Assembly (NCBI RefSeq): GCF_021502675.1
Contig: NZ_JAKFHA010000043.1
Span: 1 to 64,000 of the forward strand
Direction of reading: 5' to 3'
Length of the DNA: 64,000 nt
Source of the DNA: Yinghuangia soli
Lineage (GTDB): Bacteria > Actinomycetota > Actinomycetes > Streptomycetales > Streptomycetaceae
Positions 8,375 through 16,507 of the stretch are shown piece after piece. The position numbers and the translations under genes were made by a program. The notes below the pieces were generated by a model. It made no database searches. It saw only the letters and a program-made list of their open reading frames with translations, and had not been told where the DNA came from. How positions within the stretch are numbered: the first letter of the stretch is position 1; the number at the start of each line of letters is the position of its first letter.

Positions 8375-9905
8375 GCGGTGTCTCCAGTTCGTCGGGCGGG
8401 GCCGGGCGGCGGCCGGTGCGGCCGGGCCGCGAGGGGCCGGGCGGGCGCGGGGCCGGGGTGCCGGGGCCGGCCGGTTCCGGGGTGCCGTCGGGGCCGGGGG
8501 CGGCGGATGCGGAGGCCGGCGCGGCGGGTTCGGCGGTGTCGCCGGCGGCGAGTCCGAAGGTGGTGTACGCGGTGCGGGCGGGCAGCCGGTAGACGGCCCG
8601 TCCGCAGACGGCGTTGAGGATCACGGCGGCGCGGTGCGCGCCGAGGCCGAGGTCGGGGGTGCCGACCCCGTGGGTGTGGAGTTCGGCGTTCTGCACGTAG
8701 AGGCCGCCGGTGATGCTCTCGTCGAGGGCGACGCGGTGGTCGAGGCCGATGCGGGGGCGGCCGCGGCCGTCGCGGAGCAGGTGCGCGTCGAGGGGTTCGA
8801 GGAGGTCGGGGCGGCGCGGGGCGTAGCCGGTGGCGAGCACGACTTTGTCGGTGAGCCGGGTGAAGCTGCGGTTCTGGTGGGCGTGGTGGCAGCCGAGTTC
8901 CAGGCCGCCGTCGGTGCGGGCGGCGGCGGTGACGGTGACGCCGGGCATGAGGGCGGCGCGGATGCGGCCGCCCGCGATGCCGCGTTCGTACAGCTCGTCG
9001 TGGATGGCGGCCAGGGTCTCGCCGCTGACCGCCTTGTACAGCTGGCCCTGGCTGGGCAGGAGCCGGTCGCGGACGGGTTCGGCGAGGCCGTGGAAGTAGC
9101 GGGTGTAGTCGGGGGTGAAGTGCTCCAGGCCGAGCTTGGAGTACTCCATGGGGCTGAACGCCGGGGAGCGGGTGAGCCAGCTGAGCCGGTGCCGCGGGGA
9201 GGTGCGGCGGCGCAGGAGGTCGAGGAAGACCTCGGCGCCGGACTGCCCGGAGCCGATGACGGTGACGTCGGGGGCGGCGGTGAGGGTGTCGCGGTGGTCG
9301 AGGTAGTCGGCGCTGTGCAGGACGTCGCGGTGCGCAGGCGTGTCGAGGAGGTCGGCGAACGGGGCCGGGACGACGGGTTCGGTGCCGATGCCGAGGACGA
9401 GGTTGCGGGCTGCGGCGTGGTGCGTCTCGCCGGTCTTGGTGTCGCGGAACTCGACGCGGAAGAGGCCGCTTTGCGGGTCCCAGGCGGCGCGGGTGACGTC
9501 GGCGCCGAACCGGCAGGCGGGTAGTGCGGCGGCGGCCCAGCGGCAGTAGTGGTCGTATTCGCGGCGCGGCACGTGGAACCGTTCGGAGAAGTAGAACGGG
9601 AAGAGCCGGTCGTGGGCGCGCAGGTAGGCGAGGAACGACCAGGGGCTGGTCGGGTCGACGAGGGTGACGAGGTCGGCGAGGAACGGCACTTGGAGGGTGG
9701 TGCCGTCGACGAGGAGGCCGGGGTGCCAGCGGAATTCGGTGGACCGGTCGAGGAAGAGGGTGCGGAGTCCCCCGACCCGGTCGGCGAGGGCGGCGAGGGC
9801 CAGGTTGAAGGGGCCGATGCCGATGCCGACCAGGTCGTGGACGGGGGTGCCGGGGTCGGGTCGGGGTGATCCGCGGCGCGGGTGCGGGAGTTCGCGGGTG
9901 GTCAC
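8358..9905 (-). CDS. Siderophore amine N-monooxygenase (RhbE/IucD/DesB-like)
   Basis: A 515-residue flavin-dependent N-hydroxylating monooxygenase. The N-terminal FAD site is GIGIGPFNLALAAL. The NADPH site is IGSGQSGAEVFLDLL, and LATGY is the conserved C-terminal family motif. Active-site-region segments such as WHPGLLVDG and FLAYLRAH match lysine/ornithine/diaminopropane hydroxylases. It would hydroxylate one amino group of 1,3-diaminopropane before acylation. The last 70 residues are a Pro/Ala-rich tail not needed for the fold. The GTG at 9905 overlaps the acyltransferase stop as GTGA, implying translational coupling. Substrate assigned from operon context, not from residues. Confidence 0.92.
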   Translation of the reverse strand: MTTRELPHPRRGSPRPDPGTPVHDLVGIGIGPFNLALAALADRVGGLRTLFLDRSTEFRWHPGLLVDGTTLQVPFLADLVTLVDPTSPWSFLAYLRAHDRLFPFYFSERFHVPRREYDHYCRWAAAALPACRFGADVTRAAWDPQSGLFRVEFRDTKTGETHHAAARNLVLGIGTEPVVPAPFADLLDTPAHRDVLHSADYLDHRDTLTAAPDVTVIGSGQSGAEVFLDLLRRRTSPRHRLSWLTRSPAFSPMEYSKLGLEHFTPDYTRYFHGLAEPVRDRLLPSQGQLYKAVSGETLAAIHDELYERGIAGGRIRAALMPGVTVTAAARTDGGLELGCHHAHQNRSFTRLTDKVVLATGYAPRRPDLLEPLDAHLLRDGRGRPRIGLDHRVALDESITGGLYVQNAELHTHGVGTPDLGLGAHRAAVILNAVCGRAVYRLPARTAYTTFGLAAGDTAEPAAPASASAAPGPDGTPEPAGPGTPAPRPPGPSRPGRTGRRPAPPDELETPRVPAH

Positions 9906-10819
9906 GCCGGGGCCGCCGGCCTGGGGCGGGTGCTGCCGGTGCCGCGCGGGTTGCCGGTGCGGGCGTCGGTGCCGCGGGTGGCTTCGGCGGTGTCGCTGCC
10001 GGGGCCGTCGCGGTGCCGGTCGCGGATCATGAGGGCGGCGGTCTTCCCGGGGAGGGACAGGTCGACGCTGCGGCGGAATCCGGCGCGCCGGAAGGCGGCG
10101 ATGGAGGCGGCGTTGCGGACGTCGGGTTCGGCGATGACGCGGCGGGTGTCGGGGGCGGCGCGCAGGATGAGTTCGCTGACCACGAGGAGGAGCAGCGAGC
10201 CGAGGCCTTGGCCGCGGTGTGCGGCGGGGCCGATGAGCAGGTGGATGCCGACGTCGTGGGGTTGCGCGGCGTAGTGCCGCGAGAGCGGGTCGAGGTCGGC
10301 GCGGTAGAGCTCCCAGTAGCTGACCGGCTGGTCGTCGAGGCAGCCGACGTAGGCGGTGGCGTGGGTGAGGCGGCTTTGTGCGGCGAGGTGGTTGGCGGTG
10401 GTCTCGGGGCCGCCGGCGAGTTCCCACCAGCGGGCCACCTCGGGGTCGTTCATCCATTCGTGGATGATCGGGAGGTCGCGCTTGAGGTGGAGTTCGTGGA
10501 AGGAGAAGCGGCCGGGGGGCAGGGCGACGGTGCCCCAGCGGTTGGCTTCGGTGAGGGGTCCGGAGAGGCCTTCGCGGAGCCTGCGGTGGGTGAGCCGGAG
10601 GGTGTCGTCCTCGGGCACGCCGGTGCGGGCGGCGACGGCTGCCTCCGCGGCGGCTGCGGCGGCTGCGGTGTCGGCCGCCGCGGCGGCGAGGCCGGTGAGG
10701 TCGGTGCCTGCGGCGGCGGCTGCGTCGAGGGCGGCGGCGGCCTGGACGGCGGCGTCGACGGTCGCCTCGACGGTGGCGTCGGCGGGGCTGCTTGCGGGGG
10801 ACAGCGGGGACACGGTCAT
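9902..10819 (-). CDS. Siderophore N-acyltransferase, GNAT fold (RhbD/IucB-like)
   Basis: A 305-residue protein. The first 75 residues are Ala/Thr/Asp-rich low complexity. The rest is the IucB/AlcE/RhbD-type GNAT domain, with FHELHLKRDLPIIHEWMNDP, the CoA-loop-like AHRGQGLGSLLLL and the C-terminal IAAFRRAGF. It would acylate the hydroxylamine to make the hydroxamate. Whether the acyl donor is acetyl-, succinyl- or a longer acyl-CoA cannot be read from sequence. The ATG at 10819 overlaps the upstream synthetase stop as ATGA, and its own stop overlaps the monooxygenase GTG. Confidence 0.9.
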   Translation of the reverse strand: MTVSPLSPASSPADATVEATVDAAVQAAAALDAAAAAGTDLTGLAAAAADTAAAAAAAEAAVAARTGVPEDDTLRLTHRRLREGLSGPLTEANRWGTVALPPGRFSFHELHLKRDLPIIHEWMNDPEVARWWELAGGPETTANHLAAQSRLTHATAYVGCLDDQPVSYWELYRADLDPLSRHYAAQPHDVGIHLLIGPAAHRGQGLGSLLLLVVSELILRAAPDTRRVIAEPDVRNAASIAAFRRAGFRRSVDLSLPGKTAALMIRDRHRDGPGSDTAEATRGTDARTGNPRGTGSTRPRPAAPA

Positions 10820-12636
10820 GCGGGGACGGCACCTCCGGATGCGCGGTGGGGGTGAAGGGGGTTGGGGATGTCGACGTAGACGGACTGGGCGGCCACCGGC
10901 CCGACCAGTTCGTCCAGCCCGTGGAGGCGGGTCATGAGGTTGCCTTTGCAGCGCAGCGTCGCGGTGTCGGCGAGGAGCCGTGCGGCGGGCACGTGTTCGG
11001 CGTGTGCGGCGAGGGTGGCGCGGACGCGCCGGAGGAGGGTGTCCTCGTCGGCGAGGCCTTGGGCGCCGAAGGCGCCGACGAGGCCGAGGAGGTTGTTGAC
11101 GCCGAGGTAGTAGGCGAGGCGTTCGTCGGCGACGGCGTCGGGGACGACGGTGTCGCTGGCGCCGCCGGCGCCGAGGAGGCGGCGGCGGAGGTCGGCGGCG
11201 CGGGAGGCGCGGAAGTAGTAGCCCTGGTTGTCGCGGTAGCGGCCGCCGGCGGGCCAGCCGTCGGCGTCGAGGACGACGAGGGTGTTCTGCTGGTGGGCTT
11301 CGAGGGCGATGCCGGCGTGGGCGTCGAGCCACAGGATGGGGTCGGCGACGGCGGCGAGGTAGCGGGTGAGCCATTCCTCGGCGACGGACGCGGTGGTGCG
11401 TGCGGTGCGCTCGGCGAGGGTGTGCACGAGCCTGGCGAGGCGGGAAGGGCCCAGGCCGGGGCGTTCGGCGACGAGGCCGGCCACGCAGACGACGTCGTCG
11501 GTGCCGAACGGGTTGTCGCGCAGCACGAGTTCGAGGCCGCTCTCGGCGATTTCCGGGCCGGAGGTGCGGGGGGCGTCGACGGCGAGCCAGCCGATGTCGC
11601 GGACGATGTCGAAGCCGGGGTGGACGGCGTGCAGTTCGGCGGCGAGGCCGGCGCGCATGATGCGGTCGACTTCGAGGCCGCGCAGGAGTTCCTTGCGGAG
11701 GTTCTCGCGGCGGGAGTTGGTGATGCGCAGGCCCAGGGAGAGCTTGAGCATGACCGGGGCGGCGGCCCGGTAGAGGGTGCGGACCGAGGACGTGGGGTGC
11801 CAGGTGGGTCCGCCGGGGCCGAGGTCGCGGATGAGGGCGACGTCGAGGAGGGCGCGGATGCCGGGGCGGTGCGCGAGGTCGCGGGCCTGCCACGGGTGGG
11901 CCGGGACGAGGATGTGGTCGGCGGGGCCGACGAGTCCGTCGGAGAGTCCGGCGAGGATCTGCGCGGTGCTGCGGTCCCAGGAGCTGTCCTGCGTGACGAG
12001 GTCCTGGTGGACGGCGAACCAGTGCAGGGGGAACGCGCCGCGCAGTTCGGGGGCGTAGGCGGCGGCTTCGGCGCCGGTGAGGCCGTCGCGGCTCTTGGGG
12101 GTGGGGTGCAGGGGGTGGCCGAGCAGGAGGGCTTGCTCGGCGGCGAGGAACGGGGTGGTGCCGGGCGGGTCGTCGGGGTGGGCGCGGCGGTGCCGGACGT
12201 GTTCGGCGGTGCGGGCGGCCGAGTCGGCGACGCGGGCGGCGGTGTCGGTGCGGGTGGCGGCGGTGGCGCCGTCGGCCTCGCGGCCCAGCAGGGCGGCGAC
12301 GGCGACGGCGTCGAGGTCGGGTCCGGGGGTGTCCGCGAGGCGGGCCGGGTCGAAGCGGTGCCAGCCGGCCTCGGACCAGTAGCGGACGGGGACTTCGAGG
12401 GTGACGCCGGTGTGCGGCAGGGCGAGGCGGAGCGGCCGGCCGGCGGCCGGGCGCGGGATGCCGCGTTCGCGGACCCAGCAGCGCAGCAGGGCTTCGGTGG
12501 CGGCGGTGTCGCCGACGCGGGCCGGGTCGGGGTCGTCGAGCGGGTCGCTCGTCCGGATGCGGGTGTCGTCGCCCGCGCGGGCCGCGGGTGCGGGCACGGG
12601 GACTCCGGCAGGCGCAGCAGGACCTGCGGTCGTCAT
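10816..12636 (-). CDS. NIS siderophore synthetase, IucA/IucC family (RhbC/IucA-like)
   Basis: A 606-residue IucA/IucC synthetase and second paralogue of the operon. The motifs VPAHPWQARDL, WHPTSSVRTLY and the nucleotide/citrate-binding segment EAHQQNTLVV are typical. In the RhbC/IucA position it should perform the first condensation on citrate. Two adjacent ATGs occur at 12639 and 12636; the second sits five bases from GGAG and was chosen. A 205-bp gap separates it from the decarboxylase. This is the only non-overlapping junction of the operon, so a second promoter there is possible. The stop overlaps the acyltransferase start. Confidence 0.93.
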   Translation of the reverse strand: MTTAGPAAPAGVPVPAPAARAGDDTRIRTSDPLDDPDPARVGDTAATEALLRCWVRERGIPRPAAGRPLRLALPHTGVTLEVPVRYWSEAGWHRFDPARLADTPGPDLDAVAVAALLGREADGATAATRTDTAARVADSAARTAEHVRHRRAHPDDPPGTTPFLAAEQALLLGHPLHPTPKSRDGLTGAEAAAYAPELRGAFPLHWFAVHQDLVTQDSSWDRSTAQILAGLSDGLVGPADHILVPAHPWQARDLAHRPGIRALLDVALIRDLGPGGPTWHPTSSVRTLYRAAAPVMLKLSLGLRITNSRRENLRKELLRGLEVDRIMRAGLAAELHAVHPGFDIVRDIGWLAVDAPRTSGPEIAESGLELVLRDNPFGTDDVVCVAGLVAERPGLGPSRLARLVHTLAERTARTTASVAEEWLTRYLAAVADPILWLDAHAGIALEAHQQNTLVVLDADGWPAGGRYRDNQGYYFRASRAADLRRRLLGAGGASDTVVPDAVADERLAYYLGVNNLLGLVGAFGAQGLADEDTLLRRVRATLAAHAEHVPAARLLADTATLRCKGNLMTRLHGLDELVGPVAAQSVYVDIPNPLHPHRASGGAVPA

Positions 12637-12753
12637 CATGACTCCGGGGGTTCGTTCGGCCCGGGCGGGCCGACATCCATCGATGATCTGAGGATTTCCG
12701 GCGATGTCGACCATTTAGGCCGTGTTTCGCCGAAATCAGTACAAACAACCTTG

Positions 12754-12768
12754 CTGACGTTGCGTCAG
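12754..12768. promoter_or_regulatory. Perfect CTGAC-N5-GTCAG palindrome in the siderophore operon gap
   Basis: A five-base inverted repeat with a five-base spacer (GTTGC), in the 205-bp gap upstream of the second half of the siderophore operon. A similar element occurs at 31810-31824 before the kinase gene, but a third lies inside hflX coding sequence. Operator function is only a guess. Confidence 0.25.
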
Positions 12769-12841
12769 GAGGCTATGTGCGCACGGAGGGTGCCCGCGCA
12801 AATGCGGGGAGTCCCCGGGGCGGCCGGCGCCGGGCGTGCGG

Positions 12842-14974
12842 TCACAGGTCGCGCTCCACGGCCCGACCGGCGGCGATGACGAGGTTGAGCAGCGCGTCGA
12901 CGTCGCGTTCGGTGGCGTGCGGGTTGAGGAGGGTCAGCTTGAGCCGCACCGATCCGGGGCCGGTGCCCACTTCGGTGCGTCCGACCACGGCGCGGCCCTC
13001 GGTGAGGAGGCGGCGGCGCAGTTCGGCGTTGACCCGGTCGGAGCGGCGGCCGTCGGACTCGCCCGGGGACGGGTGCGGCACGTAGCGGAACACCACGGTG
13101 GTGAGCACCGGTTCGGCGGTGAGTTCGAGGGCGCCGGGGCCGGGGTCGCGGTCGATGCGCACACCCGCGTGGCAGGCGAGTTCGTGGCAGCGGTCGACCA
13201 GGGCGCCGAGCCCGGCGCGGCCCAGCGCGCGCAGCGTCACGGCGATCTTGAACACGTCGGCGCGGCGCGTGGTGCGCGGCGAGTGCCCGAGCAGGCTCGG
13301 GAATCCGGCGTCCTCGTCGTCCGCCGGGTTGAGGTACTTCGCGCGCTGCGTGAGCGGCGCGAACAGGGCGCGGTCGCGGACCAGGAACACCCCTGCGGCG
13401 ACCGGCTGCCAGCCGAGTTTGTGCAGGTCCAGCCCGATCGAGTCGGCACGGTCGAGGCCGGTGAGCAGCGGGGCGAGCCGGTCCGAGAACAGCGCTCCGC
13501 CGCCGTACGCGGCATCGACGTGCAGCCACGCGCCATGCTCGCGGGCGACGTCGGCGCAGGCCGCGAGCGGGTCGACGGCGCCGAGGTCGGTGGTCCCGGC
13601 GGTGGCGACGATCGCGGTGGGGCGGTCGTTCGCGGCGGTGATGCGGCGGCAGACCGCGTCCAGGGCGCCCGGGTCGATGCGGTGGTCGGTGCAGGTCGCG
13701 ACGGGCACGACGGCGTCGTCGCCGAGGCCGAGGAGGGCGGCGGAGCGGCGTACCGAGAAGTGCGCGGCGTCCGAGCACAGCACGCGGTGCCGGCCCGCAC
13801 CGGGGCCGTGCCGGTCCCGGGCCAGCAGCAGCCCGAGCAGGTTGGACTCGGTGCCGCCGGTGGTGACCGTGCCGGACGCGAGCTGCGGCGTGAAGCCGGC
13901 GAGTGCCGCGAGGGCGGCGACCACCTCGGTCTCCAGCGCGGTGGCGGCCGGGGCCTGGTCCCACGAGTCCAGCGACGGGTTCAGCGCGGCGGCGGCCAGT
14001 TCGGCGGCGACCGCGACGGCCAGCGGCGGGCAGTGCAGGTGGCCTGCGCAGGCCGGGTCGGCCGGGTCGGTGGTGCCGTACGCGAGGACGCGGGCGAGCG
14101 TGCCGAGCGCCTCGTGCGCGCCGGTGCCCTGCGCGGGCAGCGCGGCGCCGCCCAGGGCGCGGCGTACCGCGGCGTCGACGGCGGGCGGCCCGCCGGGCGG
14201 CAGCGGTCCGCCCCGGTCCTGCGCGCCCGCGGCGAGCGCACCGAGCACCGTGCCGAGCAGCACGCCGAGTTCCTCGGGCCCGCGGACTCCCCCGGCCAGG
14301 ACGGCGTCCGGCAGCACGGCCGGCCACGCGGCCGCGGCAGAGTGCGGCGCGGCGGGTCCGGCTGCATCCGCCGGCACCGCCGCGTACCGGAGGCCGGTCG
14401 CGCCGGACGCTTCCGGGGCGACCGCTCCGAAGCCGCCCGAGCCGACCGGATCCGTGGCCATGGCGCTCCCGTTCGACGCACTCCAGCCGACGGTGCCGAC
14501 GACCGGCACCAGACCTGTCGCCCCTCCCGCGCCGTTCGCCTCTGCCGGAGCGGCAGCTCCGGCGTAGGCAGGGCCGGCCGGCCCCGCATGACGCGGCAGC
14601 TCCTCCCCGGCTGACCGACCGATCCCCTGCCCACCCGGGGAACCGTCGGTGACAGTCGTGCCTGCCGCACTGGCGCTGCCCGTTCCGGTCCCCGCTGATG
14701 CGCCGGCCCCCGGATCCATGGCCATGACCCCCGCGGCCGTATCCGCGGCCGCGGCGCGGGCCGACACTTCCGGCGCACCAGCGGCCATGAGCCCACTGAG
14801 CCCTCGCGCGGGCTCCGGCGCGGCTTCCGCATGCGGCAGGCCCCTCCAGGCCGTTCCGGTCTGCGGCTGTGCCAGGTCATGGGCCGCCGCCGCGCCGGTC
14901 GCGGGCGCGGAACCGGCGTCGGGCCCGTCCACAGGACCTGCCGCGTACGGGTGTTCGGGAGGACCCGCGGTCAC
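12842..14974 (-). CDS. PLP-dependent diaminobutyrate decarboxylase (RhbB/Ddc-like) with long N-terminal extension
   Basis: A 710-residue group II PLP decarboxylase. The catalytic domain starts near residue 220 and contains HVDAAYGG (the PLP Asp) and DLHKLGW with Schiff-base Lys519. It would convert L-2,4-diaminobutyrate to 1,3-diaminopropane, given the aminotransferase upstream. Residues 1-215 are a low-complexity Ala/Gly/Pro/Thr stretch, while usual family length is about 480-520. The GTG at 14974 has an excellent AAGGAG at eight bases and overlaps the aminotransferase stop (GTGA), so the long start is well supported. Internal ATGs exist, for example at residues 63, 84 and 172. Lysine decarboxylase (DesA-like) is the alternative activity. 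Confidence 0.9.
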   Translation of the reverse strand: MTAGPPEHPYAAGPVDGPDAGSAPATGAAAAHDLAQPQTGTAWRGLPHAEAAPEPARGLSGLMAAGAPEVSARAAAADTAAGVMAMDPGAGASAGTGTGSASAAGTTVTDGSPGGQGIGRSAGEELPRHAGPAGPAYAGAAAPAEANGAGGATGLVPVVGTVGWSASNGSAMATDPVGSGGFGAVAPEASGATGLRYAAVPADAAGPAAPHSAAAAWPAVLPDAVLAGGVRGPEELGVLLGTVLGALAAGAQDRGGPLPPGGPPAVDAAVRRALGGAALPAQGTGAHEALGTLARVLAYGTTDPADPACAGHLHCPPLAVAVAAELAAAALNPSLDSWDQAPAATALETEVVAALAALAGFTPQLASGTVTTGGTESNLLGLLLARDRHGPGAGRHRVLCSDAAHFSVRRSAALLGLGDDAVVPVATCTDHRIDPGALDAVCRRITAANDRPTAIVATAGTTDLGAVDPLAACADVAREHGAWLHVDAAYGGGALFSDRLAPLLTGLDRADSIGLDLHKLGWQPVAAGVFLVRDRALFAPLTQRAKYLNPADDEDAGFPSLLGHSPRTTRRADVFKIAVTLRALGRAGLGALVDRCHELACHAGVRIDRDPGPGALELTAEPVLTTVVFRYVPHPSPGESDGRRSDRVNAELRRRLLTEGRAVVGRTEVGTGPGSVRLKLTLLNPHATERDVDALLNLVIAAGRAVERDL

Positions 14975-16434
14975 GCCGTGCTCCTTACCCGCGCGATTGC
15001 GGCCGGGACCGCGTCCGCGAGCCGCTGCAGCACCGCGTCCGCCTGGGACTCGGTCATGGTCAGCGGCGGCAGCAGGCGCACCACGGTGCCGTGCCGGCCG
15101 CCGAGTTCCACGATCAGGCCGCGGTCGAGGGCCTCGGCCCGTACCGCGGCGGCGAGTTCGGGGGCGGGCGGGAGGACGCCGTCGCGGCCGACTGCGGCGT
15201 GCGGGTCGACGATCTCGACGCCGATCATGAGGCCGCGGCCGCGGACGTCGCCGATCTCGTCGTGCGCGGCCATCAGCTCGCGGAGTCCGGCGGTGAGCCG
15301 GGCGCCGAGCCGGGCGGCGTGCTCGTCCAGGCGGTTCTCCCGGATGAACCCGATGGTCGCGGTGCCGGCCGCCATGGCGAGCTGGTTGCCGCGGAAGGTG
15401 CCGGCGTGCGCGCCCGGCCACCAGCGGTCCAGGTCGCCGCGGTAGACCACGACGGCGAGCGGCAGCGATCCGCCGACCGCCTTGGAGATGACCATGACGT
15501 CCGGGACGACGCCGCTGTGCTCGACCGCCCAGAACGCGCCGGTGCGGCCGAGCCCGGTCTGCACTTCGTCGACCACGAGCGGGATGCCGCGCTCGTCGGT
15601 GATGCGGCGCATCTCGCGCATCCAGCCGTCGGGGGCGGGCACGACGCCGCCCTCCCCCTGGACCACTTCGAGGATCATCGCGGCAGGTGCCGCGACGCCG
15701 CCGGACGGGTCGTCCAGGAGCGTCTCGGTGTACCGGGCCGCGAGGCGCGCGCCTTCCGCGCCGCCGGCCCCGAACGGGCAGCGGTACGCGTGCGGGTAGG
15801 GCAGCCGGGTCACTTCGTCCGCGCCGGGGCCGATCGCCTCGCGGATCGCGGTGTCGCCGCTGACCGCGAGGGCCCCGGCGGTCATGCCGTGGTACGCCCC
15901 GGTGAAGGCCAGCACGCCGCGGCGGCCGGTGGCGGTGCGCACCAGCTTGAGCGCGGCCTCGACGCCGTCGGTGCCGGCCGGCCCGCAGAACTGGATGCGG
16001 GCGTCGCGGGCGAACTCCGGCGGCAGCGTGTCGAACAGCGCTTCGACGAAGCGGTCCTTGACCGGGGTGGCGAGGTCGAGGACGTGCAGCGGGGCCTCGG
16101 CGTCCAGCACGCCGCGGATGGCCTCCAGGACCACGGGGTGGTTGTGCCCGAGGGCAAGCGTGCCCGCACCGGAGAGGCAGTCCAGGTAGCGCGTGCCGTC
16201 CGCGCCTTCGACGGTCATGCCGCGGGCCCGCACCGGGACGATCGGCAGCGAGCGGGCATAGGTCCGGGCCGCCGATTCACGGCGGGCCTGGCGCATGAGG
16301 ATGCCCTCGCGGGCGCCCGCGTCCACGGCCGCGCGGCGGCCGGGCGCGGGGACGGCGGGCTCCGCGCCGGGGCCGGCGGCCGGTCCGGACGCGCCGGCTC
16401 CGGCGTCGTCGGCCCTGGTGAGTGCGGGGGTCAT
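14971..16434 (-). CDS. Diaminobutyrate-2-oxoglutarate aminotransferase (RhbA/Dat-like)
   Basis: A 487-residue class III PLP aminotransferase, first gene of the siderophore operon. Features: DCLSGAGTLALGHNHP near the N-terminus, FTGAYHGMT, the DEVQTGLGRTG PLP-binding aspartate motif, and ISKAVGG with the Schiff-base lysine. It should make L-2,4-diaminobutyrate from aspartate semialdehyde and glutamate, feeding the decarboxylase. An ectoine-type EctB activity is the main alternative, but no ectoine genes are present. The ATG at 16434 follows GGAGG. An iron box lies 55-73 bases upstream. The first 40 residues are Ala/Gly/Pro-rich. Confidence 0.92.
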   Translation of the reverse strand: MTPALTRADDAGAGASGPAAGPGAEPAVPAPGRRAAVDAGAREGILMRQARRESAARTYARSLPIVPVRARGMTVEGADGTRYLDCLSGAGTLALGHNHPVVLEAIRGVLDAEAPLHVLDLATPVKDRFVEALFDTLPPEFARDARIQFCGPAGTDGVEAALKLVRTATGRRGVLAFTGAYHGMTAGALAVSGDTAIREAIGPGADEVTRLPYPHAYRCPFGAGGAEGARLAARYTETLLDDPSGGVAAPAAMILEVVQGEGGVVPAPDGWMREMRRITDERGIPLVVDEVQTGLGRTGAFWAVEHSGVVPDVMVISKAVGGSLPLAVVVYRGDLDRWWPGAHAGTFRGNQLAMAAGTATIGFIRENRLDEHAARLGARLTAGLRELMAAHDEIGDVRGRGLMIGVEIVDPHAAVGRDGVLPPAPELAAAVRAEALDRGLIVELGGRHGTVVRLLPPLTMTESQADAVLQRLADAVPAAIARVRSTA

Positions 16435-16488
16435 GGACAGGCCTCCAAGGCTGCGAGGGGGTGCGTGGGACGCGCGACCCGGGGCTTA

Positions 16489-16507
16489 TTAGGCAAGGCT
16501 TACCTGA
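16489..16507 (-). promoter_or_regulatory. Iron box (DmdR1/IdeR-type operator)
   Basis: The plus strand reads TTAGGCAAGGCTTACCTGA, close to the actinobacterial iron box consensus TTAGGTTAGGCTAACCTAA. It lies just upstream of the siderophore operon and predicts repression by an Fe2+-loaded DtxR-family protein (DmdR1 in Streptomyces). On the minus strand it overlaps a TAATAA that could be the -10 element. Confidence 0.85.

Noticed and set aside
12705-12735. Second iron box in the gap before the RhbC-like gene
   Set aside because: TTTAGGCC is present but no matching half with proper spacing.
14971-16434. Ectoine biosynthesis (EctB) for the aminotransferase
   Set aside because: No ectA or ectC neighbours; instead a decarboxylase and siderophore synthetases follow in the same operon.
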